From Streptomyces bicolor (lineage in GTDB: Bacteria > Actinomycetota > Actinomycetes > Streptomycetales > Streptomycetaceae), in NCBI RefSeq assembly GCF_000719285.1, contig NZ_JOFS01000002.1, forward strand, positions 310,001 to 374,000: a stretch of 64,000 nucleotides of DNA. The letters run 5' to 3'. Below are positions 1-7,692 of this stretch, piece after piece; positions within the stretch are counted from its first letter, which is position 1, and the number at the start of each line of letters is the position of its first letter. The translations under genes were made by a program, and so were the position numbers. The notes under the pieces were generated by a model. The model was not told the DNA's origin. It worked only from the letters and a program-made list of their open reading frames with translations, and did no database searches.

Positions 1-58
1 GTATGAGGCCGAAATACGGGGCCGAAATCGGCGGCGTGCGAGCGTGCGAGGGGGAAGC

Positions 59-460
59 ATGCGGCTCGGTATCACCGTGCTCGACGACGACGGGGGACAT
101 CTTCGCGCACTGCAGCGCTGGCTGCTGCGGGACCCCGACTCGGCAGGCGCGACCCTCACCCTGCGCGGCAGGAACGCGACACCGGGCGCCATGGGTCCCG
201 GCCTGGATCTGATCGACGTCGTGCTCAGCAACGTGGTGGCCCTGGGCGGACTGCTGGTGGCCGTGGCGACCTGGCGCCAGTCGCGGGCGAACGCACCGCG
301 CGTCCTGGTGGAACGCGAGGGCGTCACCGTGACCGTGAGCGGCACCGACGCCGAGCAGATCGAACGGCTGGTGCGCCAGCTGACCGCGCCGCAGACCACC
401 GAACCGGGTGACGGCACCCCGGCGGCGACCGCCGCCACGCTCGACCAGCCGCGGTCATGA
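59..460 (+). CDS. EACC1 (effector-associated constant component 1) protein
   Basis: Predicted adaptor of 133 aa for the protease encoded immediately downstream. The pattern is that of EACC1: an N-terminal beta strand (MRLGITV), a segment ending in WLLRDP, a glycine/leucine-rich hydrophobic stretch (about residues 52-75), then WRQSR and a C-terminal beta-rich part with VTVTVSG and an ERLVRQL helix. EACC1 proteins are described from comparative genomics as constant partners of caspase- or trypsin-like effectors in bacterial conflict systems; their biochemical role is not established. The ATG at 59 is preferred over an in-frame GTG at 44 because a purine-rich GAGGGGGA lies just upstream of 59. 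The stop overlaps the protease start (ATGA at 457-460), implying translational coupling. Anything further upstream in the operon lies outside the window. Confidence 0.8.
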   Translation: MRLGITVLDDDGGHLRALQRWLLRDPDSAGATLTLRGRNATPGAMGPGLDLIDVVLSNVVALGGLLVAVATWRQSRANAPRVLVEREGVTVTVSGTDAEQIERLVRQLTAPQTTEPGDGTPAATAATLDQPRS

Positions 461-2715
461 GCGAACTCTCCCAACCGGCACTCAGCAGAGCCCTGTTGAT
501 CGGCGCCCACTCCTACGCCGACCCCGGCCTCGAACCGCTGCCCGCCGTGTCCCAGAACCTCACCCGGCTCGCGGAGCTCCTGCACGACGAGAGCGTGTGG
601 GGCCTGGCGTCCGACCACATCCGCGTGCTCCCCGAACCCGACCGCGACCAGGCGCTGGAAGAGGTCGCCCGGCTCGCCGACGAGGCCGAGGACACCCTCC
701 TCGTCTACTACGCGGGGCACGGTTTCGTGCACGAGCTGTCCAACGAGCTCTATCTGGCCCTGCCCCGCACCAACCCCCGACGTCTCTACAGCGCCCTGCG
801 CTACCAGGACATCCGCGAGCTCCTGCTGAGCCCGCAGACCCGGGCACGGCGCAAGGTGGTGATCCTGGACTGCTGCTGGAGCGGTCTCGCCCTGCACGGC
901 GCGATGTCGTCCTCGGGGCTCGGCGGGATGTCCGACATCAGCGGTACGTTCGTGCTGACCGCGACGTCGGAGACCAGGACGGCACTGGCCCCGCCGGGGG
1001 AGACGTACACCGCGTTCACCGGGGAGCTGATCGGGGCTCTGGAACGCGGGATCCCGCAGGCGCCGCCACTTCTCACCATGATGACGCTGTACAACCATCT
1101 GTACGGCTCCCTGGTGGCCAAGGGCCGGCCGGTGCCCCAGCAGCGGAACGGCAACACAGCGGGCGCGATCGCCCTGGCCCGCAACCGCTACCTGGCGGCG
1201 GAGCCGTCTGAGTCGTCCGAGCCGAAGGGCCTACCGGCGGGAGGCGAACCGGCTGAGGGCGAACTGGCCGAGGGCGCCCTGGGCGAGGCCCAACCGGTCC
1301 AGAGCGAACCAGCCGCCGACGAACCCGGCGCAGATGAACCAGCCGCCGATGAACCCGCCGCCGACGCACCGGCTGAGAAAGCCGCCGCCACGGCCGGCTC
1401 ACCGGCGGCGAGAGGGCGTCGGTGGCGGCTCAGCCGCCGGACGGTCGTCGTGGTGTCCACCCTGCTGGTCGCCGCGCTCGGGACACTTCCCATGACGCTG
1501 GACTCACTCTTCCAGGACGGGAGGGGCGGCGGATCGTCGGACGGCGGCCCGTCCGAGAGCTCCGGGAACTCCGGGAACTCCGGGGACTCCGGGGACTCCA
1601 AGAACACCACGAGCAAGCTCACCGTCGCGATCGGCGTGAGCGTCCCCCTGAGCGGTGACCTCGAAGAGCTGGGCGAGGGAATCAAGAACTCGGCGGAGCT
1701 GGCCGTGAAGAAGGCGAACGAGGACGCCTTCGTCCCCGGTGTCACCTTCAAGATCCGCGCCCTGGACGACAAGGCCCAGCCCGCCACGGGGCAGGCGAAC
1801 GCCACCACTTTCGTCGCCGACTCCGACGTGGTGGGAGTCGTCGGGCCGCTCAACGCGTCCGTCGCCGAGCCCATGCAGAAGGTGTTCGCCCAGGACGACC
1901 TGTCCCAGATCTCTCCTTCGAACTCCGACCCCCGGCTCACTCTCGGCCCTGACTGGCTGGGCGGCTCGCGCTCCAGGCCGTACGACACCTACTTCCGCAC
2001 GGTGGCCAACGACATCGCACAGCCGCCCGCCGCGGCCGCGTACCTGTACGGAGAGGACGGTCGGCGCAAGGCTTTCGTCATCGACAACAAGCTCGGCTAC
2101 GGCCGTTCGCTGGCGGAGATGTTCAAGAAGGCGTTCCGCGAGGAGGGCGGAACCATCGTGGGGCAGAGCCAAGTCGAGTACGAACAGCGTGACTTCACCG
2201 ATGAGGTGCAGCGGGCTCGTGCTCTCGGTGCCGACGTCGTGTACTTCGGTGGCGAATATCCTGCCGCGGCTCCGCTGAGCAAGCAGTTGCACGCCGTCGA
2301 TCCCGACATCCGGGTCGCGGGCGGTGACGGCCTCTTCGCCGGGGAGTACGCCACCTTGGCGGGCAGCGGCGCGGCGGGTGACATCTGTACCGCCGGCGGG
2401 GCTGCCACGGAGTCGCTCAACTCCGCCAAGTCGTTCACCGCGGACTATGCGAAGGCCGGTTATCCGACTCCCTACGGGCCGTACGGCGGGTACGCCTACG
2501 ACGCCACCTGGGCGCTGATCCGTGCTTTCAAGGAGGGCGTGCGCATCACCGGCGACGAGCTGCCGTCGACGGCGCGCGAAGACGTCCGCGAAGCGGTGCA
2601 GGGGATCCGCTTCGAAGGAGCGATGGGACGGGTCGGCTTCGACCGCTACGGCGATGCCGTCACCCAGCGGGTACAGGTGTACCAACTGCGCGACGGCACT
2701 TGGGAAGCAGTGTGA
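457..2715 (+). CDS. Caspase-like protease (EACC1-associated) with membrane span and extracellular solute-binding domain
   Basis: 752 aa in three parts. Residues about 8-245 form a caspase/metacaspase-fold domain: His88 in YYAGHG and Cys139-Cys140 in LDCCWSG, with Cys140 the likely nucleophile. Residues about 246-312 are an acidic Ala/Glu/Pro/Asp repeat linker. One hydrophobic helix (about 328-348) follows basic residues, then a Ser/Gly/Asn linker. Residues about 388-752 resemble a type I periplasmic binding protein of the branched-chain amino-acid receptor family (VAIGVSVPLSGDLEELGEG). There is no N-terminal signal peptide, so the protease should be cytoplasmic and the binding domain outside. 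This suggests a membrane sensor that turns an external ligand into proteolysis. The ligand, protease substrate and outcome (immunity or cell death) are inference. Confidence 0.85.
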   Translation: MSELSQPALSRALLIGAHSYADPGLEPLPAVSQNLTRLAELLHDESVWGLASDHIRVLPEPDRDQALEEVARLADEAEDTLLVYYAGHGFVHELSNELYLALPRTNPRRLYSALRYQDIRELLLSPQTRARRKVVILDCCWSGLALHGAMSSSGLGGMSDISGTFVLTATSETRTALAPPGETYTAFTGELIGALERGIPQAPPLLTMMTLYNHLYGSLVAKGRPVPQQRNGNTAGAIALARNRYLAAEPSESSEPKGLPAGGEPAEGELAEGALGEAQPVQSEPAADEPGADEPAADEPAADAPAEKAAATAGSPAARGRRWRLSRRTVVVVSTLLVAALGTLPMTLDSLFQDGRGGGSSDGGPSESSGNSGNSGDSGDSKNTTSKLTVAIGVSVPLSGDLEELGEGIKNSAELAVKKANEDAFVPGVTFKIRALDDKAQPATGQANATTFVADSDVVGVVGPLNASVAEPMQKVFAQDDLSQISPSNSDPRLTLGPDWLGGSRSRPYDTYFRTVANDIAQPPAAAAYLYGEDGRRKAFVIDNKLGYGRSLAEMFKKAFREEGGTIVGQSQVEYEQRDFTDEVQRARALGADVVYFGGEYPAAAPLSKQLHAVDPDIRVAGGDGLFAGEYATLAGSGAAGDICTAGGAATESLNSAKSFTADYAKAGYPTPYGPYGGYAYDATWALIRAFKEGVRITGDELPSTAREDVREAVQGIRFEGAMGRVGFDRYGDAVTQRVQVYQLRDGTWEAV

Positions 2716-2737
2716 CCGAGCAGGTCACTCGAGTAGG

Positions 2738-3670
2738 TCACTCCGGTGTGGAGTGCAGCTCCAGCCGCCAGTCCTGCCCGAGCAGGTCCTTGCCGAAGGA
2801 GCGGTGCGGTTTCTCGGCCACCAGGGCGAAGCCGTGCCGCTGGTAGATGCGGCGGGCGTCGGCCAGGACGTCGTTGGTCCACAGGACGAGGTCGCGGTAG
2901 CCGACGCCGCGCGCGAAGTCGATGACCGAGGTGACCAGGCGGCCGCCGATGCCGAGGCCGCGGGCGTCGGGCTCGACCAGCAGCAGCCGCAGCCGGGCGG
3001 TCGCGGGGGCCTCGTCCCGTACGCACATCACGCAGCCCACCGGCCGCCCGTGGAGCTCGGCGATCCACACCCGCTCCAGATGCGGATCATGATCCTCCGC
3101 GAAGTCCGCGACGATCCTCGCGACCAGCCCCTCGTAGTCCGCGTTCCAGCCGTACTCGGCGGCGTACAGCGCGGCGTTGCGCTGCACGATCCAGCCGAGG
3201 TCGCCGGGGCCGGGCTCGCGCAGCACGACGTCCTCGCGGCGGGGCGGGCGGCCGTGGGACAGGATGGTGCGTACGGTCGTCATCGCCTCGGCGAGGCGCG
3301 GCCGTTCCGCCGCCGGCACGGTGGCCAGCAGCGAGCCCACCGCCTCGTTCGACCGCTCCTCCAGCAGCTTGCCGGTCTCCCGGCCGCGCGCGGTGAGCGT
3401 GACGCGCCGGCGGCGCGGGTCGTTTCGGGAGGTCGTGCGCTCGATGAGCCCGTCCTGCTCGAACTTGTTCAGGATCCGGCTCAGATAGCCCGCGTCCAGC
3501 GAGAGCTCGGCCCGCAGGTCCGCCGCGTCCGTACGCGGCGAGTGCGCGAGCTCGTACAGGACGCGGGACTCGGTGAGGGTGTACGGGGCATAGAGGTGGC
3601 GGCTGTAGTCGAGGGCGCCGATGACGTTCGTGTAGAAGCGGTTGAAGGCGCGGATGTCCTGGACGGTCAT
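2738..3670 (-). CDS. Bifunctional MarR-family regulator / GNAT N-acetyltransferase
   Basis: 310 aa. Residues 1-145 are a MarR winged helix (TESRVLYELAHSP; recognition region LSLDAGYLSRILNKFEQDGLIER, given here only as its boundaries 52-74; wing with DPRRRRVTLT). Residues about 150-310 are a GNAT acetyltransferase with the acetyl-CoA loop DARGLGIGGRLV and a C-terminal YQRHGFALV strand-helix. MarR-GNAT fusions are a recognised actinobacterial family whose small-molecule substrate is usually unknown. The gene converges on the caspase gene, 22 bases away. A TGACT-G-AGTCA inverted repeat lies 34 bases upstream of the ATG and is a candidate autoregulatory operator. Confidence 0.9.
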   Translation of the reverse strand: MTVQDIRAFNRFYTNVIGALDYSRHLYAPYTLTESRVLYELAHSPRTDAADLRAELSLDAGYLSRILNKFEQDGLIERTTSRNDPRRRRVTLTARGRETGKLLEERSNEAVGSLLATVPAAERPRLAEAMTTVRTILSHGRPPRREDVVLREPGPGDLGWIVQRNAALYAAEYGWNADYEGLVARIVADFAEDHDPHLERVWIAELHGRPVGCVMCVRDEAPATARLRLLLVEPDARGLGIGGRLVTSVIDFARGVGYRDLVLWTNDVLADARRIYQRHGFALVAEKPHRSFGKDLLGQDWRLELHSTPE

Positions 3671-3703
3671 GATCGTCGACCCCCGATGTCCGACTGGGAT
3701 ATT

Positions 3704-3714
3704 TGACTGAGTCA
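3704..3714. promoter_or_regulatory. Inverted repeat, candidate MarR operator
   Basis: TGACT-G-AGTCA is a perfect 5-1-5 palindrome in a locally AT-rich stretch just upstream of the MarR-GNAT start at 3670. On the minus strand it sits next to AAATAT, a possible -10. Autoregulation is inferred from position. Confidence 0.45.
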
Positions 3715-3757
3715 GAGATACCGTCGAGTCGAGCCTAGAACGTCCGCGCCCGCGCGG

Positions 3758-4357
3758 CTACCCTTCGGCGGACGCCGGCCGGTAGACGCACACCTGCACG
3801 CCCGTCTTCCCGGCGACCGTGGACACGAGCTCGAACGGCCGCTTTCCGCCATCCGCCGGGAAGATCGACTTGCCGCCGCCCAGCAGCACCGGCATCACGA
3901 CGAGCTGCAGCTCGTCGACCAGACCCTCCTGGATGAGGGTGCGGACGAGGGTGGGGCTGCCCATCATCGCCAGGTCGCCGCCCTCGCTCTCGCGCAGCTC
4001 ACGGATCCGGGCGACGGCCTCGCCGCCGGGTATGCGGGTGGTGTTGTTCCAAGTCAGCTCGGAGTCGGTGAGCGTGTCGGTGACGACGTACTTCTTCAGC
4101 GAGTTCAGCCGGTCGGCGAACGGGTCACCGGCGCGCTCGGGCCAGGCGGCGGCCATCGTCAGATACGTACGACGCCCGTAGAGCAGCGCCTCGGCCTTCT
4201 CCAGCCCCTCGGTGAACGCCGGGCCGAGCACCTCCTCGTCGAAGTACGGGTGCGACCAGCCACCGTGCGCGAAGCCGCCGTCGGTGTCCTCTTCGGGGCC
4301 GCCGGGGGCCTGGACGACGCCGTCGAGGCTGATGAATTCCGTGATGACGAGGCGCAT
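3758..4357 (-). CDS. Dihydrofolate reductase family protein (RibD C-terminal domain)
   Basis: 199 aa, single RibD_C/DHFR-like domain. It starts MRLVITEFISLDGVVQAPGG, continues with a WSHPYFD segment, a GRRTYLTM loop, a GGEAVARIREL helix, the strand GGDLAMMGSPTLVRTLI and the hallmark LQLVVMPVLLGGGKSIF near the C-terminus. Family members are NADPH-dependent reductases of pterin, pyrimidine or unknown substrates; the substrate here cannot be told. The ATG at 4357 is preferred over an upstream in-frame ATG at 4456 because AGGAGCTCC lies at ribosome-binding distance and the family begins here. Monocistronic, same strand as the preceding MarR-GNAT gene. Confidence 0.85.
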   Translation of the reverse strand: MRLVITEFISLDGVVQAPGGPEEDTDGGFAHGGWSHPYFDEEVLGPAFTEGLEKAEALLYGRRTYLTMAAAWPERAGDPFADRLNSLKKYVVTDTLTDSELTWNNTTRIPGGEAVARIRELRESEGGDLAMMGSPTLVRTLIQEGLVDELQLVVMPVLLGGGKSIFPADGGKRPFELVSTVAGKTGVQVCVYRPASAEG

Positions 4358-4452
4358 GGGAGGAGCTCCTGTTTCTCGCTTGTTCTCGCTCGGGTGAGGA
4401 CGCAGGGAAGACCGGGGCCAGGTCCAAAACTCATCGCTTGGAAGGGGATACT

Positions 4453-4632
4453 TCAAACGGAGCGTGCCTGGTCATCAGCTGAGCCTGCGCGCCTGCGCCG
4501 CCGCAGTGGCGCCGTCAACCACATCGTCAGCCCGACAAGGGAGAGGATTGCCGCTCCTCCAACGACGACCGGGACAGCACCCATGAGAGCAAAGGTCAGT
4601 AGAAGCTCTGCCCATGTCGGCTCCTCGCCCAT
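4453..4632 (-). CDS. Small membrane protein of unknown function
   Basis: 59 aa when started at the ATG at 4632, which has GGGAG at good distance (an in-frame upstream start at 4662 is less likely). Residues about 8-40 form one long or two short hydrophobic helices (LLLTFALMGAVPVVVGGAAI, LVGLTMWL), followed by a basic tail RRRRR, which predicts a cytoplasmic C-terminus. No family recognised. It lies between two unrelated genes and could be a spurious ORF, but the membrane-helix composition and positive-inside tail favour a real small protein. Confidence 0.5.
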   Translation of the reverse strand: MGEEPTWAELLLTFALMGAVPVVVGGAAILSLVGLTMWLTAPLRRRRRAGSADDQARSV

Positions 4633-4773
4633 CGTGCTCCCACCCTGTGCCACAAACGACATGACGGCTGCGCCAACCGTTTAGTTCCGCAAGCCCGGGG
4701 TTCGGCGACGCGGGCGATCAACGGTCGTATGGGCGTTCAATGGCCCGCGAGCGGTTGGCCGTACGCCCGGGAG

Positions 4774-4812
4774 TTCCGATGGGCGCCCGAAGAATTCCGA
4801 TGGTCGCCCGAA
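4774..4812. repeat. 18-bp direct repeat with 21-bp period
   Basis: TTCCGATGGGCGCCCGAA (4774-4791) and TTCCGATGGTCGCCCGAA (4795-4812) differ at one base and repeat every 21 bp, two helical turns. They lie 26 bp upstream of the ATG at 4838, as expected for a pair of regulator sites on one DNA face. Confidence 0.6.
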
Positions 4813-4837
4813 CTGCCCTTGCGGCAGCCTTGAGCTC

Positions 4838-5710
4838 ATGGACCCGACAGCCCCGCAGTCCGAGTTCCCGCCCGGTCGGCACCCCTGGCTCGGCCCCCCG
4901 ATCGACGCCCGCCCTCTCTTCGCCGCCGAGCACAAGGCCCTGATCGCCACCCTGCGCGCACTCGCTCCGGCGGACTGGGCGCGGGAGGCGGTGCCCGGCT
5001 GGACCGTACGAGATGTCGTCGCGCACCTGCTGGGCGACTGCTACGGACGCCTCGCCCGGCACCGTGACGGGCACCGGGAGGGCCCCGCTTTCGCGCCCGG
5101 CGAGGACCTGGCGACGTACATCCATCGCATCAACCAGCAGTGGGTCGACGCCCACGCCAGGGTCAGCCCCGCCGCGCTCACCGACACCCTGGAGCTGGTC
5201 GGCGGCCAGGTCGCCCGCGTCTTCGAAGGGACCGACCCGGCGGCGCCCTCGCTCGGCGTCTCCTGGGCCGGTGTCGATCCGGCGCCGATGTGGCTGGACA
5301 CCGCACGGGAGTTCACCGAGTACTGGACCCACCGACAGCAGATCCGCCACGCCACCGGGCAGGGCACCGACCCGGACCCGGGCCCCCTCGCCGTGGTCCT
5401 GGACACCTTCCTGCGCGCCCTGCCGCACACCCTGCGCGAGACGTCCGCCCCCGTCGGCACGCAGGTCCAGGTTCGGGTTGCCGGCCCGGCGGGCGGCACT
5501 TGGGCTGCGACCGCCACCGCCGAGGGCCGTTGGTCCCTGGCGGAAGGGCCGGTGCGGTGTCCCACCGCCCTCGTCCAGCTGGACCCCGAAACCGCCTGGC
5601 GCCTGTGCACGCGAGGGCTGCAACCGGCCGTCGCACTCACGCTGGCCGACATCGAGGGAGATCGCCGACTGGCCGGGGCCGCTTGCCGGATCGTGTCCAT
5701 CGTGTACTGA
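4838..5710 (+). CDS. Maleylpyruvate isomerase family mycothiol-dependent enzyme
   Basis: 290 aa with the DinB/MDMPI fold. The N-terminal helix FAAEHKALIATLRALAPADW is followed by VPGWTVRDVVAHLLGD, whose histidine belongs to the family metal-binding triad; the second histidine region is TEYWTHRQQIRHATG, about residues 160-175. The C-terminal third matches the MDMPI C-terminal beta domain. Members use mycothiol as thiol cofactor, but the substrate of this paralogue is unknown. The ATG at 4838 follows only a weak ribosome-binding sequence. Two 21-bp-spaced direct repeats lie upstream. Expressed alone, followed 93 bases later by a glutaredoxin-like gene that may share the thiol theme. Confidence 0.85.
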   Translation: MDPTAPQSEFPPGRHPWLGPPIDARPLFAAEHKALIATLRALAPADWAREAVPGWTVRDVVAHLLGDCYGRLARHRDGHREGPAFAPGEDLATYIHRINQQWVDAHARVSPAALTDTLELVGGQVARVFEGTDPAAPSLGVSWAGVDPAPMWLDTAREFTEYWTHRQQIRHATGQGTDPDPGPLAVVLDTFLRALPHTLRETSAPVGTQVQVRVAGPAGGTWAATATAEGRWSLAEGPVRCPTALVQLDPETAWRLCTRGLQPAVALTLADIEGDRRLAGAACRIVSIVY

Positions 5711-5803
5711 GCGGCACTGCCCCCAGGCCCCCAGCCGGTCTGTCGGGGGCCCGACCGAGCCCGGTTCGAGGAGCACTTCGACTCGCCGTTAGCCTGCGTC
5801 AGC

Positions 5804-6241
5804 ATGACGCGCCCCTGGACCCTGCCGATGCTGCTTGTGCTCTGCGGCTCAGTCGTCGCGGCCGGTCTGATCTTCACGGGAAGCCCCGGCGCGGCCTCGG
5901 CACTTCTGCTGGTGTTCGCGGTACTGGCAGGAGTGAACTCACCTCTGCTCTTCCCGAGGTCGGTCGGTGCACTGGAGGCGCAACGCCGCAGCGCGGTCGA
6001 CGGCCGACCGGTCGTCTTCTGGCGGCCGGGCTGCAAGTACTGCATACGCCTGCGCATTCGGCTGGGCCGTGACGCCCGCCAGATGCACTGGGTCGACATC
6101 TGGCGTGACCCGGCTGGAGCGGCAGCGGTGAGGGCGGCCAACGACGGCGATGAGACCGTGCCGACCGTGTTCGTGGCGGGCCGGCCGCACGTCAACCCGG
6201 ATCCTGAATGGGTGCGCGAGCGGCTCTCCCCTTCCGGCTGA
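5804..6241 (+). CDS. Membrane-anchored glutaredoxin/mycoredoxin-like protein
   Basis: 145 aa. Residues about 5-50 contain two short hydrophobic segments (LPMLLVLCGSVVAAGLIF and ALLLVFAVLAGVNSPLLF), then a glutaredoxin fold: strand PVVFW, redox motif Cys77-Lys-Tyr-Cys80, the DIWRDP strand and the cis-proline TVPTVFVAGR. The C-x-x-C motif with Trp-Arg-Pro-Gly before it resembles actinobacterial mycoredoxin/glutaredoxin domain proteins that reduce mycothiol mixed disulphides. The membrane anchor suggests action at the inner face of the membrane. No clear ribosome-binding site; start chosen to include the hydrophobic segment. Confidence 0.8.
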   Translation: MTRPWTLPMLLVLCGSVVAAGLIFTGSPGAASALLLVFAVLAGVNSPLLFPRSVGALEAQRRSAVDGRPVVFWRPGCKYCIRLRIRLGRDARQMHWVDIWRDPAGAAAVRAANDGDETVPTVFVAGRPHVNPDPEWVRERLSPSG

Positions 6242-6352
6242 TCGGGAGCGCTGCCCTGTCGGAGAGGCTGTCCCGCGCCATCGAAGGTTGGTTTCACCGT
6301 GGTGCAGCGCCGAGGAGCGGCAGCAGGCGAACACCGGACCGCGCCCCAAGCT

Positions 6353-7402
6353 TCAGGAAACCCGAGGCCCCCCGGATGACCCCCGAACCATCAACTCCCC
6401 CCGAATCGTCGCGATCCCCCCAGGCGGCGCATCCTCCCGCCCCATCGCGATCCGCCCGGCCCGCGCCCCCGCCTCCGCCAGCGGCAGCCTCACCGTCGTA
6501 AGGGAAGGCACCGCGTCGATGCTGAACGGAAGGTCGTCGAAGCCGGCCACGGACACGTCGTCCGGAATCCGCAGCCCGGAGTCCCGCAGCGCCGCGCACG
6601 CCCCCAACGCGACGGAGTCGTTCGCGGCCACCACGGCTGTCAGAGACGGATCCCGGCGCAGCAGCTCCAGCGTCGCCTCGTAGCCGGACTGCCGGTCGTA
6701 GCGGCCGTACACGGTCCACCCCGGGTCCTCCGCGATGCCGTGCGCCTCCAGCGCCGCCCGGTGGCCCTCCAGCCGGTGCCGGGTCGTGGTCCGCTCCTCC
6801 GGGCCCGCGATGTAGCCGAGCCGCCGATGCCCGAGGCCGATGAGGTGCTCGGTCAGCTCACGTCCGCCGCCGCGGTTGTCGAAGGTCAGCGCGATCGCAC
6901 CGGTGTCAGGCGCCGGCGGCCGCCCGCACAGCACCACGCGCGTCCCGGCGTCCGCCAGCTTCCGCAGCTTCGCCGCGACTGCCGCCGCGTGGGGCGCGTC
7001 CTCCACGGCGCCGCCGGTCAGTACGACCGCCGCGGCCCGCTGCCGCTGCAGCAGGGTCAGGTAGGTCAGCTCCCGCTCCGGCGAGCCGCCCGTGTTGCAG
7101 ACCACCGCCAGCCGTTCGCCGCCCGCGCGGCCGCCCGGACCGCCGATCTCCGACTGGATCGCGCTCGCCATGATCCCGAAGAAGGGGTCGGCGATGTCGT
7201 TGACGAGAATCCCGACCAGATCGGAAGTCGCCGCGGCCAGCGCGCTCGCCGGACCGTTCAGCACGTAGTCCAGCTCGTCCACCGCCCGCAGCACCCGCTC
7301 GCGGGTGGTGGCGGCCACGGGGTAGTTCCCGTTCAGCACGCGCGACACCGTCGCGGGGGAGACCTGGGCGCGGGCCGCCACGTCCGCCAGGGTCACCGTC
7401 AT
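6353..7402 (-). CDS. LacI-family transcriptional regulator
   Basis: 349 aa. An N-terminal LacI helix-turn-helix (TLADVAARAQVSPATVSRVL) and hinge region with NGPASALAA are followed by a sugar-binding-protein-like effector domain (VGILVNDIADPFFGIMASAI; HRRLGYIAG; SVAGFDDLPFS). Transcribed away from the oxidoreductase operon that starts at 7693; a LacI-type palindrome GAAAGCGCTTGC lies in front of that operon, so this is its probable local repressor. The effector is unknown but presumably the substrate or an intermediate of the divergent operon. Confidence 0.9.
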   Translation of the reverse strand: MTVTLADVAARAQVSPATVSRVLNGNYPVAATTRERVLRAVDELDYVLNGPASALAAATSDLVGILVNDIADPFFGIMASAIQSEIGGPGGRAGGERLAVVCNTGGSPERELTYLTLLQRQRAAAVVLTGGAVEDAPHAAAVAAKLRKLADAGTRVVLCGRPPAPDTGAIALTFDNRGGGRELTEHLIGLGHRRLGYIAGPEERTTTRHRLEGHRAALEAHGIAEDPGWTVYGRYDRQSGYEATLELLRRDPSLTAVVAANDSVALGACAALRDSGLRIPDDVSVAGFDDLPFSIDAVPSLTTVRLPLAEAGARAGRIAMGREDAPPGGIATIRGELMVRGSSGGPRVS

Positions 7403-7574
7403 CTCGTCGTCCTCCGGTCGTGCATCTCGTCGTACACCTCGTACGTGCTCACAGGCAGGCTTACGCCCACGTAGACAGGCCGCCCACGTTCACGGTTCCG
7501 TGTGTGCCGAGCAGACCATACGGCCAACAGGGCCCGTTGTTCGTCCCCTCGAACAACTCAGGCTGGTCACGGTC

Positions 7575-7627
7575 TTGTCCGGACCGCTGCTCAGAGGCTA
7601 GCTTCTTATGACATAGAAAGCGCTTGC
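7575..7627 (+). promoter_or_regulatory. Promoter with LacI-type operator for the 7693 operon
   Basis: TTGTCC (7575-7580), an 18-base spacer and TAGCTT (7599-7604) form a plausible sigma70-type promoter. The palindrome GAAAGCGCTTGC (7616-7627, core AAGCGCTT) lies at about the transcription start, where LacI repressors commonly bind. An inverted repeat GTTGTTC/GAACAAC is also present at 7536-7557. Confidence 0.55.
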
Positions 7628-7692
7628 TGTGACGCTCGCCAGTTGAAAGACAGGGCGTACGCGGCGCAGACCCCGCGTACGAAAGGAACGAC

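Noticed and set aside
1504..1620. Tandem Ser/Gly/Asn codon repeats (TCCGGGGACTCC-like) as a CRISPR or minisatellite
   Set aside because: They are in-frame low-complexity linker codons of the caspase fusion, with no spacers.
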